Counted from the stretch's first letter, positions 1 through 14,020 are shown. The stretch is DNA of 64,000 nucleotides from Mantis religiosa (GCA_030765055.1 JAUKNK010000333.1:703501-767500), one strand, 5' to 3'. Numbers and translations are program-made. The notes: generated from the letters alone by a model not told the origin.

Positions 1-102
1 GATCAGGATGACTAAATGAACTCACAAATCACATAGATGTTAATGTTACTTCAGTAGACGCTGTGTTACTGCGATGAGATGGACGTTCTTGCAGATGGTG
101 GC
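1..102 (+). repeat. Reference monomer and numbering of the variable sites
   Basis: This first unit serves as the reference. It has 30 A, 29 T, 26 G and 17 C (42% G+C), a clear G-over-C skew, and four CpGs counting the one at the unit junction. Recurrent variable positions are 48 (A or G), 52 (C or T), 57-58 (GA in type A, TT in type B), 73 (G or C) and 92 (C or T). Two direct copies of AGATGG lie at 77-82 and 93-98. A short dyad, ACATAGATGT, lies at 31-40. Units with C at 73 also gain the dyad CCATGAGATGG. The start at GATC is arbitrary, because the array has no natural boundary here. Confidence 0.95.
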
Positions 103-309
103 GATCAGGATGACTAAATGAACTCACAAATCACATAGATGTTAATGTTACTTCAGTAGACGCTGTTTTACTGCGATGAGATGGACGTTCTTGCAGATGG
201 TGGCGATCAGGATGACTAAATGAACTCACAAATCACATAGATGTTAATGTTGCTTCAGTAGACGCTGTGTTACTGCGATGAGATGGACGTTCTTGCAGAT
301 GGTGGCGAT

Positions 310-1580
310 CAGGATGACTAAATGAACTCACAAATCACATAGATGTTAATGTTACTTCAGTATTCGCTGTGTTACTGCCATGAGATGGACGTTCTTGTAG
401 ATGGTGGCGATCAGGATGACTAAATGAACTCACAAATCACATTGATGTTAATGTTGCTTTAGTAGACGCTGTGTTACTGCGATTAGATGGACGTTCTTGC
501 AGATGGTGGCGATCAGGATGACTTAATGAACTCACAGATCACATAGATGTTAATGTTACTTCAGTAGACGCTGTGTTACTGCGATGAGATGGACGTTCTT
601 GCAGATGGTGGCGATCAGGATGACTAAATGAACTCACAAATCACATAGATGTTAATGTTACTTCAGTAGACTCTGTGTTACTGCGATGAGATGGACGTTC
701 TTGTAGATGGTGGCGATCAGGATGACTAAATGAACTCACAAATCACATAGATGTTAATGTTACTTCAGTAGACGCTGTGTTACTGCGATGAGATGGACGT
801 TCTTGCAGATGGTGGCGATCAGGATGACTAAATGAACTCACAAATCACATAGATGTTAATGTTACTTCAGTATTCGCTGTGTTACTGCCATGAGATGGAC
901 GTTCTTGCAGATGGTGGCAATCAGGATGACTAAATGAACTCACAAATCACATAGATGTTAATGTTACTTCAGTAGACGCTGTGTTACTGCCATGAGATGG
1001 ACGTTCTTGTAGATGGTGGCGATCAGGATGACTAAATGAACTCACAAATCACATAGATGTTAATGTTACTTCAGTATTCGCTGTGTTACTGCCATGAGAT
1101 GGACGTTCTTGTAGATGGTGGCGATCAGGATGACTAAATGAACTCACAAATCACATTGATGTTAATGTTGCTTTAGTAGACGCTGTGTTACTGCGATTAG
1201 ATGGACGTTCTTGCAGATGGTGGCGATCAGGATGACTTAATGAACTCACAAATCACATAGATGTTAATGTTACTTCAGTAGACGCTGTGTTACTGCGACG
1301 AGATGGACGTTCTTGCAGATGGTGGCGATCAGGATGACTAAATGAACTCACAAATCACATAGATGTTAATGTTACTTCAGTAGACGCTGTGTTACTGCGA
1401 TGAGATGGACGTTCTTGTAGATGGTGGCGATCAGGATGACTAAATGAACTCACAAATCACATAGATGTTAATGTTACTTCAGTAGACGCTGTGTTACTGC
1501 GATGAGATGGACGTTCTTGCAGATGGTGGCGATCAGGATGACTAAATGAACTCACAAATCACATAGATGTTAATGTTGCT
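310..1580 (+). repeat. 7-monomer (714 bp) block duplication
   Basis: A distinctive pair of monomers, carrying CACATTGATG, GCTTTAG, GCGATTAG and then GACTTAATG, appears with GATTAG at 481 and again at 1195, exactly 714 bp later. The order of flanking unit types agrees from about 310 to 870 and from about 1024 to 1580. Private changes separate the copies, such as CTCACAGATC near 537, GACTCTG near 670 and GCGACGAG near 1300. It is therefore a real but somewhat aged duplication. Edges are approximate. Confidence 0.8.
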
Positions 1581-1975
1581 TTAGTAGACGCTGTGTTACT
1601 GCGATGAGATGGACGTTCCTGCAGATGGTGGCGATCAGGATGACTAAATGAACTCACAAATCACATAGATGTTAATGTTACTTCAGTAGACGCTGTGTTA
1701 CTGCCATGAGATGGACGTTCTTGTAGATGGTGGCGATCAGGATGACTAAATGAACTCACAAATCACATAGATGTTAATGTTACTTCAGTAGACGCTGTGT
1801 TACTGCGATGAGATGGACGTTCTTGTAGATGGTGGCGATCAGGATGACTAAATGAACTTACAAATCACATAGATGTTAATGTTACTTCAGTAGACGCTGT
1901 GTTACTGCCATGAGATGGACGTTCTTGTAGATGGTGGCGATCAGGATGACTAAATGAACTCACAAATCACATAGA
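840..1975 (+). repeat. About 1.1-kb block repeated at 7572-8707
   Basis: Rare markers recur in order at a constant offset of 6,732 bp (66 monomers). They are GGCAATCAGG (919 and 7651), GCGATTAG (1195 and 7927), GCGACGAG (near 1300 and 8033), TTCCTGCAG (near 1617 and 8349) and AACTTACAAATC (near 1858 and 8590). One difference is GCGATAAG near 8336, where the earlier copy has GCGATGAG. The later copy lies inside the 26-monomer higher-order repeat, so this block was probably a source or sister of part of that unit. Confidence 0.8.
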
Positions 1976-3820
1976 TGTTAATGTTGCTTTAGTAGACGCT
2001 GTGTTACTGCGATGAGATGGACGTTCTTGTAGATGGTGGCGATCAGGATGACTAAATGAACTCACAAATCACATAGATGTTAATGTTACTTCAGTATTCG
2101 CTGTGTTACTGCCATGAGATGGACGTTCTTGTAGATGGTGGCGATCGGGATGACTAAATGAACTCACAAATCACATAGATGTTAATGTTACTTCAGTAGA
2201 CGCTGTGTTACTGCGATGAGATGGACGCTCTTGTAGATGGTGGCGATCAGGATGACTAAATGAACTCACAAATCACATAGATGTTAATGTTACTTCAGTA
2301 TTCGCTGTGTTACTGCCATGAGATGGACGTTCTTGTAGATGGTGGCGATCAGGATGACTAAATGAACTCACAAATCACATAGATGTTAATGTTACTTCAG
2401 TATTCGCTGTGTTACTGCGATGAGATGGACGTTCTTGTAGATGGTGGCGATCAGGATGACTAAATGAACTCACAAATCACATAGATGTTAATATTACTTC
2501 AGTATTCGCTGTGTTACTGCCATGAGATGGACGTTCTTGCAGATGGTGGCGATCAGGATGACTAAATGAACTCACAAATCACATAGATGTTAATGTTACT
2601 TCAGTAGACGCTGTGTTACTGCGATGAGATGGACCTTCTTGTAGATGGTGGCGATCAGGATGACTAAATGAACTCACAAATCACATAGATGTTAATGTTA
2701 CTTCAGTATTCGCTGTGTTACTGCGATGAGATGGCCGTTCTTGTAGATGGTGGCGATCAGGATGACTAAATGGACTCACAAATCACATAGATGTTAATGT
2801 TACTTCAGTAGACGCTGTGTTACTGCGATGAGATGGACGTTCTTGTAGATGGTGGCGATCAGGATGACTAAATGAACTCACAAATCACATAGATGTTAAT
2901 GTTACTTCAGTAGATGCTGTGTTACTGCCATGAGATGGACGTTCTTGCAGATGGTGGCGATCAGGATGACTAAATGAACTCACAAATCACATAGATGTTA
3001 ATGTTGCTTTAGTAGACGCTGTGTTACTGCGATGAGATGGACGTTCTTGTAGATGGTGGCGATCAGGATGACTAAATGAACTCACAAATCACATAGATGT
3101 TAATGTTACTTCAGTATTCGCTGTGTTACTGCCATGAGATGGACGTTCTTGTAGATGGTGGCGATCGGGATGACTAAATGAACTCACAAATCACATAGAT
3201 GTTAATGTTACTTCAGTAGACGCTGTGTTACTGCGATGAGATGGACGTTCTTGTAGATGGTGGCGATCAGGATGACTAAATGAACTCACAAATCACATAG
3301 ATGTTAATGTTACTTCAGTATTCGCTGTGTTACTGCCATGAGATGGACGTTCTTGTAGATGGTGGCGATCAGGATGACTAAATGAACTCACAAATCACAT
3401 AGATGTTAATGTTACTTCAGTATTCGCTGTGTTACTGCGATGAGATGGACGTTCTTGTAGATGGTGGCGATCAGGATGACTAAATGAACTCACAAATCAC
3501 ATAGATGTTAATATTACTTCAGTATTCGCTGTGTTACTGCCATGAGATGGACGTTCTTGCAGATGGTGGCGATCAGGATGACTAAATGAACTCACAAATC
3601 ACATAGATGTTAATGTTACTTCAGTAGACGCTGTGTTACTGCGATGAGATGGACCTTCTTGTAGATGGTGGCGATCAGGATGACTAAATGAACTCACAAA
3701 TCACATAGATGTTAATGTTACTTCAGTATTCGCTGTGTTACTGCGATGAGATGGCCGTTCTTGTAGATGGTGGCGATCAGGATGACTAAATGGACTCACA
3801 AATCACATAGATGTTAATGT
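1950..3820 (+). repeat. 10-monomer (1,020 bp) duplication
   Basis: The change GATCGGG is at 2147 and 3167, TTAATATTAC at 2493 and 3513, and the GGACCTTC and GGCCGTTC units and the TGGACTCAC unit recur at the same 1,020-bp spacing. Agreement runs from about 1950 to 2800 and from about 2970 to 3820. The same pairing is carried into the next 26-monomer copy (TTAATATTAC at 5145 and 6165). The 10-monomer event therefore came before the 26-monomer duplication. Confidence 0.85.
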
Positions 3821-6800
3821 TACTTCAGTATTCGCTGTGTTACTGCCATGAGATGGACGTTCTTGCAGATGGTGGCGATCAGGATGACTAAATGAACTCA
3901 CAAATCACATAGATGTTAATGTTACTTCAGTAGACGCTGTGTTACTGCGATGAAATGGACGTTCTTGTAGATGGTGGCGATCAGGATGACTAAATGAACT
4001 CACAAATCACATAGATGTTAATGTTACTTCAGTATTCGCTGTGTTACTGCGATGAGATGGACGTTCTTGTAGATGGTGGCGATCAGGATGACTAAATGAA
4101 CTCACAAATCACATAGATGTTAATGTTACTTCAGTATTCGCTGTGTTACTGCCTTGAGATGGACGTTCTTGCAGATGGTGGCGATCAGGATGACTAAATG
4201 AACTCACAAATCACATAGATGTTAATGTTACTTCAGTATTCGCTGTGTTACTGCCATGAGATGGACGTTCTTGTAGATGGTGGCGATCAGGATGACTAAA
4301 TGAACTCACAAATCACATAGATGTTAATGTTACTTCAGTATTCGCTGTGTTACTGCCATGAGATGGACGTTCTTGCAGATGGTGGCGATCAGGATGACTA
4401 AATAAACTCACAAATCACATAGATGTTAATGTTACTTCAGTATTCGCTGTGCTACTGCCATGAGATGGACGTTCTTGTAGATGGTGGCGATCAGGATGAC
4501 TAAATGAACTCACAAATCTCATAGATGTTAATGTTACTTCAGTATTCGCTGTGTTACTGCGATGAGATGGACGTTCTTGTAGATGGTGGCGATCAGGATG
4601 ACTAAATGAACTCACAAATCACATAGATGTTAATGTTACTTCAGTATTCGCTGTGTTACTGCGATGAGATGGACGTTCTTGTAGATGGTGGCGATCAGGA
4701 TGACTAAATGAACTCACAAATCACATAGATGTTAATGTTACTTCAGTAGACGCTGTGTTACTGCCATGAGATGGACGTTCTTGTAGATGGTGGCGATCAG
4801 GATGACTAAATGAACTCACAAATCACATAGATGTTAATGTTACTTCAGTATTCGCTGTGTTACTGCGATGAGATGGACGTTCTTGTAGATGGTGGCGATC
4901 ATGATGACTAAATGAACTCACAAATCACATAGATGTTAATGTTACTTCAGTATTCGCTGTGTTACTGCCATGAGATGGACGTTCTTGTAGATGGTGGCGA
5001 TCAGGTTGACTAAATGAACTCACAAATCACATAGATGTTAATGTTACTTCAGTATTCGCTGTGTTACTGCGATGAGATGGACGTTCTTGTAGATGGTGGC
5101 GATCAGGATGACTAAATGAACTCACAAATCACATAGATGTTAATATTACTTCAGTATTCGCTGTGTTACTGCCATGAGATGGACGTTCTTGCAGATGGTG
5201 GCGATCAGGATGACTAAATGAACTCACAAATCACATAGATGTTAATGTTACTTCAGTAGACGCTGTGTTACTGCGATGAGATGGACCTTCTTGTAGATGG
5301 TGGCGATCAGGATGACTAAATGAACTCACAAATCACATAGATGTTAATGTTACTTCAGTATTCGCTGTGTTACTGCGATGAGATGGCCGTTCTTGTAGAT
5401 GGTGGCGATCAGGATGACTAAATGGACTCACAAATCACATAGATGTTAATGTTACTTCAGTAGACGCTGTGTTACTGCGATGAGATGGACGTTCTTGTAG
5501 ATGGTGGCGATCAGGATGACTAAATGAACTCACAAATCACATAGATGTTAATGTTACTTCAGTAGATGCTGTGTTACTGCCATGAGATGGACGTTCTTGC
5601 AGATGGTGGCGATCAGGATGACTAAATGAACTCACAAATCACATAGATGTTAATGTTGCTTTAGTAGACGCTGTGTTACTGCGATGAGATGGACGTTCTT
5701 GTAGATGGTGGCGATCAGGATGACTAAATGAACTCACAAATCACATAGATGTTAATGTTACTTCAGTATTCGCTGTGTTACTGCCATGAGATGGACGTTC
5801 TTGTAGATGGTGGCGATCGGGATGACTAAATGAACTCACAAATCACATAGATGTTAATGTTACTTCAGTAGACGCTGTGTTACTGCGTTGAGATGGACGT
5901 TCTTGTAGATGGTGGCGATCAGGATGACTAAATGAACTCACAAATCACATAGATGTTAATGTTACTTCAGTATTCGCTGTGTTACTGCCATGAGATGGAC
6001 GTTCTTGTAGATGGTGGCGATCAGGATGACTAAATGAACTCACAAATCACATAGATGTTAATGTTACTTCAGTATTCGCTGTGTTACTGCGATGAGATGG
6101 ACGTTCTTGTAGATGGTGGCGATCAGGATGACTAAATGAACTCACAAATCACATAGATGTTAATATTACTTCAGTATTCGCTGTGTTACTGCCATGAGAT
6201 GGACGTTCTTGCAGATGGTGGCGATCAGGATGACTAAATGAACTCACAAATCACATAGATGTTAATGTTACTTCAGTAGACGCTGTGTTACTGCGATGAG
6301 ATGGACCTTCTTGTAGATGGTGGCGATCAGGATGACTAAATGAACTCACAAATCACATAGATGTTAATGTTACTTCAGTATTCGCTGTGTTACTGCGATG
6401 AGATGGCCGTTCTTGTAGATGGTGGCGATCAGGATGACTAAATGGACTCACAAATCACATAGATGTTAATGTTACTTCAGTATTCGCTGTGTTACTGCCA
6501 TGAGATGGACGTTCTTGCAGATGGTGGCGATCAGGATGACTAAATGAACTCACAAATCACATAGATGTTAATGTTACTTCAGTAGACGCTGTGTTACTGC
6601 GATGAAATGGACGTTCTTGTAGATGGTGGCGATCAGGATGACTAAATGAACTCACAAATCACATAGATGTTAATGTTACTTCAGTATTCGCTGTGTTACT
6701 GCGATGAGATGGACGTTCTTGTAGATGGTGGCGATCAGGATGACTAAATGAACTCACAAATCACATAGATGTTAATGTTACTTCAGTATTCGCTGTGTTA

Positions 6801-7537
6801 CTGCCTTGAGATGGACGTTCTTGCAGATGGTGGCGATCAGGATGACTAAATGAACTCACAAATCACATAGATGTTAATGTTACTTCAGTATTCGCTGTGT
6901 TACTGCCATGAGATGGACGTTCTTGTAGATGGTGGCGATCAGGATGACTAAATGAACTCACAAATCACATAGATGTTAATGTTACTTCAGTATTCGCTGT
7001 GTTACTGCCATGAGATGGACGTTCTTGCAGATGGTGGCGATCAGGATGACTAAATAAACTCACAAATCACATAGATGTTAATGTTACTTCAGTATTCGCT
7101 GTGTTACTGCCATGAGATGGACGTTCTTGTAGATGGTGGCGATCAGGATGACTAAATGAACTCACAAATCTCATAGATGTTAATGTTACTTCAGTATTCG
7201 CTGTGTTACTGCGATGAGATGGACGTTCTTGTAGATGGTGGCGATCAGGATGACTAAATGAACTCACAAATCACATAGATGTTAATGTTACTTCAGTATT
7301 CGCTGTGTTACTGCGATGAGATGGACGTTCTTGTAGATGGTGGCGATCAGGATGACTAAATGAACTCACAAATCACATAGATGTTAATGTTACTTCAGTA
7401 GACGCTGTGTTACTGCCATGAGATGGACGTTCTTGTAGATGGTGGCGATCAGGATGACTAAATGAACTCACAAATCACATAGATGTTAATGTTACTTCAG
7501 TATTCGCTGTGTTACTGCGATGAGATGGACGTTCTTG
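2229..7537 (+). repeat. 26-monomer higher-order repeat, first tandem duplication (2,652 bp)
   Basis: Bases 2229-4885 match 4881-7537 at an offset of exactly 2,652 bp. This is a clean tandem duplication with units near 2229-4880 and 4881-7532. Shared markers include GATCGGG (3167 and 5819), the CCTTGAG unit (near 4153 and 6805), the AAATAAACTC unit and the ATCTCATAG unit (near 4518 and 7170). Homology begins just after a private C at 2228 and ends at the T/C difference at 4886 and 7538. A few private changes, such as GATCATGATG near 4901 and GGTTGAC near 5005, arose later. Confidence 0.9.
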
Positions 7538-10500
7538 CAGATGGTGGCGATCAGGATGACTAAATGAACTCACAAATCACATAGATGTTAATGTTACTTC
7601 AGTATTCGCTGTGTTACTGCCATGAGATGGACGTTCTTGCAGATGGTGGCAATCAGGATGACTAAATGAACTCACAAATCACATAGATGTTAATGTTACT
7701 TCAGTAGACGCTGTGTTACTGCCATGAGATGGACGTTCTTGTAGATGGTGGCGATCAGGATGACTAAATGAACTCACAAATCACATAGATGTTAATGTTA
7801 CTTCAGTATTCGCTGTGTTACTGCCATGAGATGGACGTTCTTGTAGATGGTGGCGATCAGGATGACTAAATGAACTCACAAATCACATTGATGTTAATGT
7901 TGCTTTAGTAGACGCTGTGTTACTGCGATTAGATGGACGTTCTTGCAGATGGTGGCGATCAGGATGACTTAATGAACTCACAAATCACATAGATGTTAAT
8001 GTTACTTCAGTAGACGCTGTGTTACTGCGACGAGATGGACGTTCTTGCAGATGGTGGCGATCAGGATGACTAAATGAACTCACAAATCACATAGATGTTA
8101 ATGTTACTTCAGTAGACGCTGTGTTACTGCGATGAGATGGACGTTCTTGTAGATGGTGGCGATCAGGATGACTAAATGAACTCACAAATCACATAGATGT
8201 TAATGTTACTTCAGTAGACGCTGTGTTACTGCGATGAGATGGACGTTCTTGCAGATGGTGGCGATCAGGATGACTAAATGAACTCACAAATCACATAGAT
8301 GTTAATGTTGCTTTAGTAGACGCTGTGTTACTGCGATAAGATGGACGTTCCTGCAGATGGTGGCGATCAGGATGACTAAATGAACTCACAAATCACATAG
8401 ATGTTAATGTTACTTCAGTAGACGCTGTGTTACTGCCATGAGATGGACGTTCTTGTAGATGGTGGCGATCAGGATGACTAAATGAACTCACAAATCACAT
8501 AGATGTTAATGTTACTTCAGTAGACGCTGTGTTACTGCGATGAGATGGACGTTCTTGTAGATGGTGGCGATCAGGATGACTAAATGAACTTACAAATCAC
8601 ATAGATGTTAATGTTACTTCAGTAGACGCTGTGTTACTGCCATGAGATGGACGTTCTTGTAGATGGTGGCGATCAGGATGACTAAATGAACTCACAAATC
8701 ACATAGATGTTAATGTTACTTCAGTAGACGCTGTGTTACTGCGACGAGATGGACGTTCCTGCAGATGTTGGCGATCAGGATGACTAAATGAACTCACAAA
8801 TCACATAGATGTTAATATTACTTCAGTATTCGCTGTGTTACTGCCATGAGATGGACGTTCTTGCAGATGGTGGCGATCAGGATGACTAAATGAACTCACA
8901 AATCACATAGATGTTAATGTTACTTCAGTAGACGCTGTGTTACTGCGATGAGATGGACCTTCTTGTAGATGGTGGCGATCAGGATGACTAAATGAACTCA
9001 CAAATCACATAGATGTTAATGTTACTTCAGTATTCGCTGTGTTACTGCGATGAGATGGCCGTTCTTGTAGATGGTGGCGATCAGGATGACTAAATGGACT
9101 CACAAATCACATAGATGTTAATGTTACTTCAGTATTCGCTGTGTTACTGCCATGAGATGGACGTTCTTGCAGATGGTGGCGATCAGGATGACTAAATGAA
9201 CTCACAAATCACATAGATGTTAATGTTACTTCAGTAGACGCTGTGTTACTGCGATGAAATGGACGTTCTTGTAGATGGTGGCGATCAGGATGACTAAATG
9301 AACTCACAAATCACATAGATGTTAATGTTACTTCAGTATTCGCTGTGTTACTGCGATGAGATGGACGTTCTTGTAGATGGTGGCGATCAGGATGACTAAA
9401 TGAACTCACAAATCACATAGATGTTAATGTTACTTCAGTATTCGCTGTGTTACTGCCTTGAGATGGACGTTCTTGCAGATGGTGGCGATCAGGATGACTA
9501 AATGAACTCACAAATCACATAGATGTTAATGTTACTTCAGTATTCGCTGTGTTACTGCCATGAGATGGACGTTCTTGTAGATGGTGGCGATCAGGATGAC
9601 TAAATGAACTCACAAATCACATAGATGTTAATGTTACTTCAGTATTCGCTGTGTTACTGCCATGAGATGGACGTTCTTGCAGATGGTGGCGATCAGGATG
9701 ACTAAATAAACTCACAAATCACATAGATGTTAATGTTACTTCAGTATTCGCTGTGTTACTGCCATGAGATGGACGTTCTTGTAGATGGTGGCGATCAGGA
9801 TGACTAAATGAACTCACAAATCTCATAGATGTTAATGTTACTTCAGTATTCGCTGTGTTACTGCGATGAGATGGACGTTCTTGTAGATGGTGGCGATCAG
9901 GATGACTAAATGAACTCACAAATCACATAGATGTTAATGTTACTTCAGTATTCGCTGTGTTACTGCGATGAGATGGACGTTCTTGTAGATGGTGGCGATC
10001 AGGATGACTAAATGAACTCACAAATCACATAGATGTTAATGTTACTTCAGTAGACGCTGTGTTACTGCCATGAGATGGACGTTCTTGTAGATGGTGGCGA
10101 TCAGGATGACTAAATGAACTCACAAATCACATAGATGTTAATGTTACTTCAGTATTCGCTGTGTTACTGCGATGAGATGGACGTTCTTGCAGATGGTGGC
10201 GATCAGGATGACTAAATGAACTCACAAATCACATAGATGTTAATGTTACTTCAGTATTCGCTGTGTTACTGCCATGAGATGGACGTTCTTGCAGATGGTG
10301 GCAATCAGGATGACTAAATGAACTCACAAATCACATAGATGTTAATGTTACTTCAGTAGACGCTGTGTTACTGCCATGAGATGGACGTTCTTGTAGATGG
10401 TGGCGATCAGGATGACTAAATGAACTCACAAATCACATAGATGTTAATGTTACTTCAGTATTCGCTGTGTTACTGCCATGAGATGGACGTTCTTGTAGAT

Positions 10501-11468
10501 GGTGGCGATCAGGATGACTAAATGAACTCACAAATCACATTGATGTTAATGTTGCTTTAGTAGACGCTGTGTTACTGCGATTAGATGGACGTTCTTGCAG
10601 ATGGTGGCGATCAGGATGACTTAATGAACTCACAAATCACATAGATGTTAATGTTACTTCAGTAGACGCTGTGTTACTGCGACGAGATGGACGTTCTTGC
10701 AGATGGTGGCGATCAGGATGACTAAATGAACTCACAAATCACATAGATGTTAATGTTACTTCAGTAGACGCTGTGTTACTGCGATGAGATGGACGTTCTT
10801 GTAGATGGTGGCGATCAGGATGACTAAATGAACTCACAAATCACATAGATGTTAATGTTACTTCAGTAGACGCTGTGTTACTGCGATGAGATGGACGTTC
10901 TTGCAGATGGTGGCGATCAGGATGACTAAATGAACTCACAAATCACATAGATGTTAATGTTGCTTTAGTAGACGCTGTGTTACTGCGATAAGATGGACGT
11001 TCCTGCAGATGGTGGCGATCAGGATGACTAAATGAACTCACAAATCACATAGATGTTAATGTTACTTCAGTAGACGCTGTGTTACTGCCATGAGATGGAC
11101 GTTCTTGTAGATGGTGGCGATCAGGATGACTAAATGAACTCACAAATCACATAGATGTTAATGTTACTTCAGTAGACGCTGTGTTACTGCGATGAGATGG
11201 ACGTTCTTGTAGATGGTGGCGATCAGGATGACTAAATGAACTTACAAATCACATAGATGTTAATGTTACTTCAGTAGACGCTGTGTTACTGCCATGAGAT
11301 GGACGTTCTTGTAGATGGTGGCGATCAGGATGACTAAATGAACTCACAAATCACATAGATGTTAATGTTACTTCAGTAGACGCTGTGTTACTGCGACGAG
11401 ATGGACGTTCCTGCAGATGTTGGCGATCAGGATGACTAAATGAACTCACAAATCACATAGATGTTAAT
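6116..11468 (+). repeat. 26-monomer higher-order repeat, second tandem duplication (2,652 bp)
   Basis: Bases of about 6116-8816 match about 8768-11468, again at 2,652 bp. Shared markers are TTAATATTAC (6165 and 8817), the ATCTCATAG unit (near 7170 and 9822), GGCAATCAGG (7651 and 10303), GCGATTAG (7927 and 10579) and the CCTGCAGATGTTGG unit (8671 and 11323 unit starts). The frame of this duplication is shifted relative to the first one. The same period was therefore copied twice with different breakpoints, giving about 3.5 copies between 2.2 and 11.5 kb. Confidence 0.9.
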
Positions 11469-14020
11469 TTTGCTTTAGTAGACGCTGTGTTACTGCGATG
11501 AGATGGACGTTCTTGTAGATGATGGCGATCAGGATGACTAAATGAACTCACAAATCACATAGATGTTAATGTTACTTCAGTAGACGCTGTGTTACTGCGA
11601 TGAGATGGACGTTCTTGTAGATGGTGGCGATCAGGATGACTAAATGAACTCACAAATCACATAGATGTTAATGTTACTTCAGTAGATGCTGTGTTACTGC
11701 CATGAGATGGACGTTCTTGCAGATGGTGGCGATCAGGATGACTAAATGAACTCACAAATCACATAGATGTTAATGTTGCTTTAGTAGACGCTGTGTTACT
11801 GCGATGAGATGGACGTTCTTGTAGATGGTGGCGATCAGGATGACTAAATGAACTCACAAATCACATAGATGTTAATGTTACTTCAGTATTCGCTGTGTTA
11901 CTGCCATGAGATGGACGTTCTTGTAGATGGTGGCGATCGGGATGACTAAATGAACTCACAAATCACATAGATGTTAATGTTACTTCAGTAGACGCTGTGT
12001 TACTGCGATGAGATGGACGTTCTTGTAGATGGTGGCGATCAGGATGACTAAATGAACTCACAAATCACATAGATGTTAATGTTACTTCAGTATTCGCTGT
12101 GTTACTGCCATGAGATGGACGTTCTTGTAGATGGTGGCGATCAGGATGACTAAATGAACTCACAAATCACATAGATGTTAATGTTACTTCAGTATTCGCT
12201 GTGTTACTGCGATGAGATGGACGTTCTTGTAGATGGTGGCGATCAGGATGACTAAATGAACTCACAAATCACATAGATGTTAATATTACTTCAGTATTCG
12301 CTGTGTTACTGCCATGAGATGGACGTTCTTGCAGATGGTGGCGATCAGGATGACTAAATGAACTCACAAATCACATAGATGTTAATGTTACTTCAGTAGA
12401 CGCTGTGTTACTGCGATGAGGTGGACGTTCTTGTAGATGGTGGCGATCAGGATGACTAAATGAACTCACAAATCACATAGATGTTAATGTTACTTCAGTA
12501 TTCGCTGTGTTACTGCGATGAGATGGCCGTTCTTGTAGATGGTGGCGACAGGATGACTAAATGGACTCACAAATCACATAGATGTTAATGTTACTTCAGT
12601 ATTCGCTGTGTTACTGCCATGAGATGGACGTTCTTGCAGATGGTGGCGATCAGGATGACTAAATGAACTCACAAATCACATAGATGTTAATGTTACTTCA
12701 GTATTCGCTGTGTTACTGCCTTGAGATGGACGTTCTTGCAGATGGTGGCGATCAGGATGACTAAATGAACTCACAAATCACATAGATGTTAATGTTACTT
12801 CAGTATTCGCTGTGTTACTGCGATGAGATGGACGTTCTTGTAGATGGTGGCGATCAGGATGACTAAATGAACTCACAAATCACATAGATGTTAATGTTAC
12901 TTCAGTATTCGCTGTGTTACTGCCTTGAGATGGACGTTCTTGCAGATGGTGGCGATCAGGATGACTAAATGAACTCACAAATCACATAGATGTTAATGTT
13001 ACTTCAGTATTCGCTGTGTTACTGCCATGAGATGGACGTTCTTGTAGATGGTGGCGATCAGGATGACTAAATGAACTCACAAATCACATAGATGTTAATG
13101 TTACTTCAGTATTCGCTGTGTTACTGCCATGAGATGGACGTTCTTGCAGATGGTGGCGATCAGGATGACTAAATAAACTCACAAATCACATAGATGTTAA
13201 TGTTACTTCAGTATTCACTGTGTTACTGCCATGAGATGGACGTTCTTGTAGATGGTGGCGATCAGGATGACTAAATGAACTCACAAATCACATAGATGTT
13301 AATGTTACTTCAGTATTCGCTGTGTTACTGCGATGAGATGGACGTTCTTGTAGATGGTGGCGATCAGGATGACTAAATGAACTCACAAATCACATAGATG
13401 TTAATGTTACTTCAGTATTCGCTGTGTTACTGCGATGAGATGGACGTTCTTGTAGATGGTGGCGATCAGGATGACTAAATGAACTCACAAATCACATAGA
13501 TGTCAATGTTACTTCAGTAGACGCTGTGTTACTGCCATGAGATGGACGTTCTTGTAGATGTTGGCGATCAGGATGACTAAATGAACTCACAAATCACATA
13601 GATGTTAATGTTACTTCAGTATTCGCTGTGTTACTGCGATGAGATGGACGTTCTTGCAGATGGTGGCGATCAGGATGACTAAATGAACTCACAAATCACA
13701 TAGATGTTAATGTTACTTCAGTATTCGCTGTGTTACTGCCATGAGATGGACGTTCTTGCAGATGGTGGCAATCAGGATGACTAAATGAACTCACAAATCA
13801 CATAGATGTTAATGTTACTTCAGTATTCGCTGTGTTACTGCGATGAGATGGACGTTCTTGCAGATGGTGGCGATCAGGATGACTAAATGAACTCACAAAT
13901 CACATAGATGTTAATGTTACTTCAGTATTCGCTGTGTTACTGCGATGAGATGGACGTTCTTGCAGATGGTGGCGATCAGGATGACTAAATGAACTCAAAA
14001 ATCACATAGATGTTAATGTT
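10350..14020 (+). repeat. About 3.6-kb block with a distant copy at 51200-54870
   Basis: The two blocks share the same order of unit types and rare markers: GCGATTAG (10579 and 51430), the CCTGCAGATGTTGG unit (11323 and 52174), the TGTAGATGATGG unit (near 11517 and 52370), GTATTCACTG (13217 and 54069), GGCAATCAGG (near 13769 and 54621) and CTCAAAAATC (near 13997 and 54849). After allowing for the short monomers in between, the offset is a constant 401 monomers. The copies differ by scattered private changes and by the one-base deletion at 12547-12647, which only this copy has. Confidence 0.8.
12547..12647 (+). repeat. 101-bp monomer (one-base deletion)
   Basis: The unit opens GACAGGATGAC instead of GATCAGGATGAC, so one T is missing near 12549 and its GATC site is lost. 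All downstream units are shifted by one base. No second copy of this deletion was seen, so it is private and probably recent, or it is a sequence error. Confidence 0.9.

Noticed and set aside
95..113. tRNA-derived element (A-box-like TGGCGATCAGG)
   Set aside because: It mismatches the A-box consensus at several positions, and there is no matching B box at a suitable distance. It is not a SINE or tRNA gene.
4415..4615. 66-residue minus-strand ORF, also at 7067-7267, 9719-9919, 23370-23570 and 59733-59933
   Set aside because: Each is two satellite units read through a mutated TGA. The first three are copies of the same block at 2,652-bp spacing. There is no domain, signal peptide or start context, and the recurrent variants are mostly nonsynonymous, so I do not call a gene.
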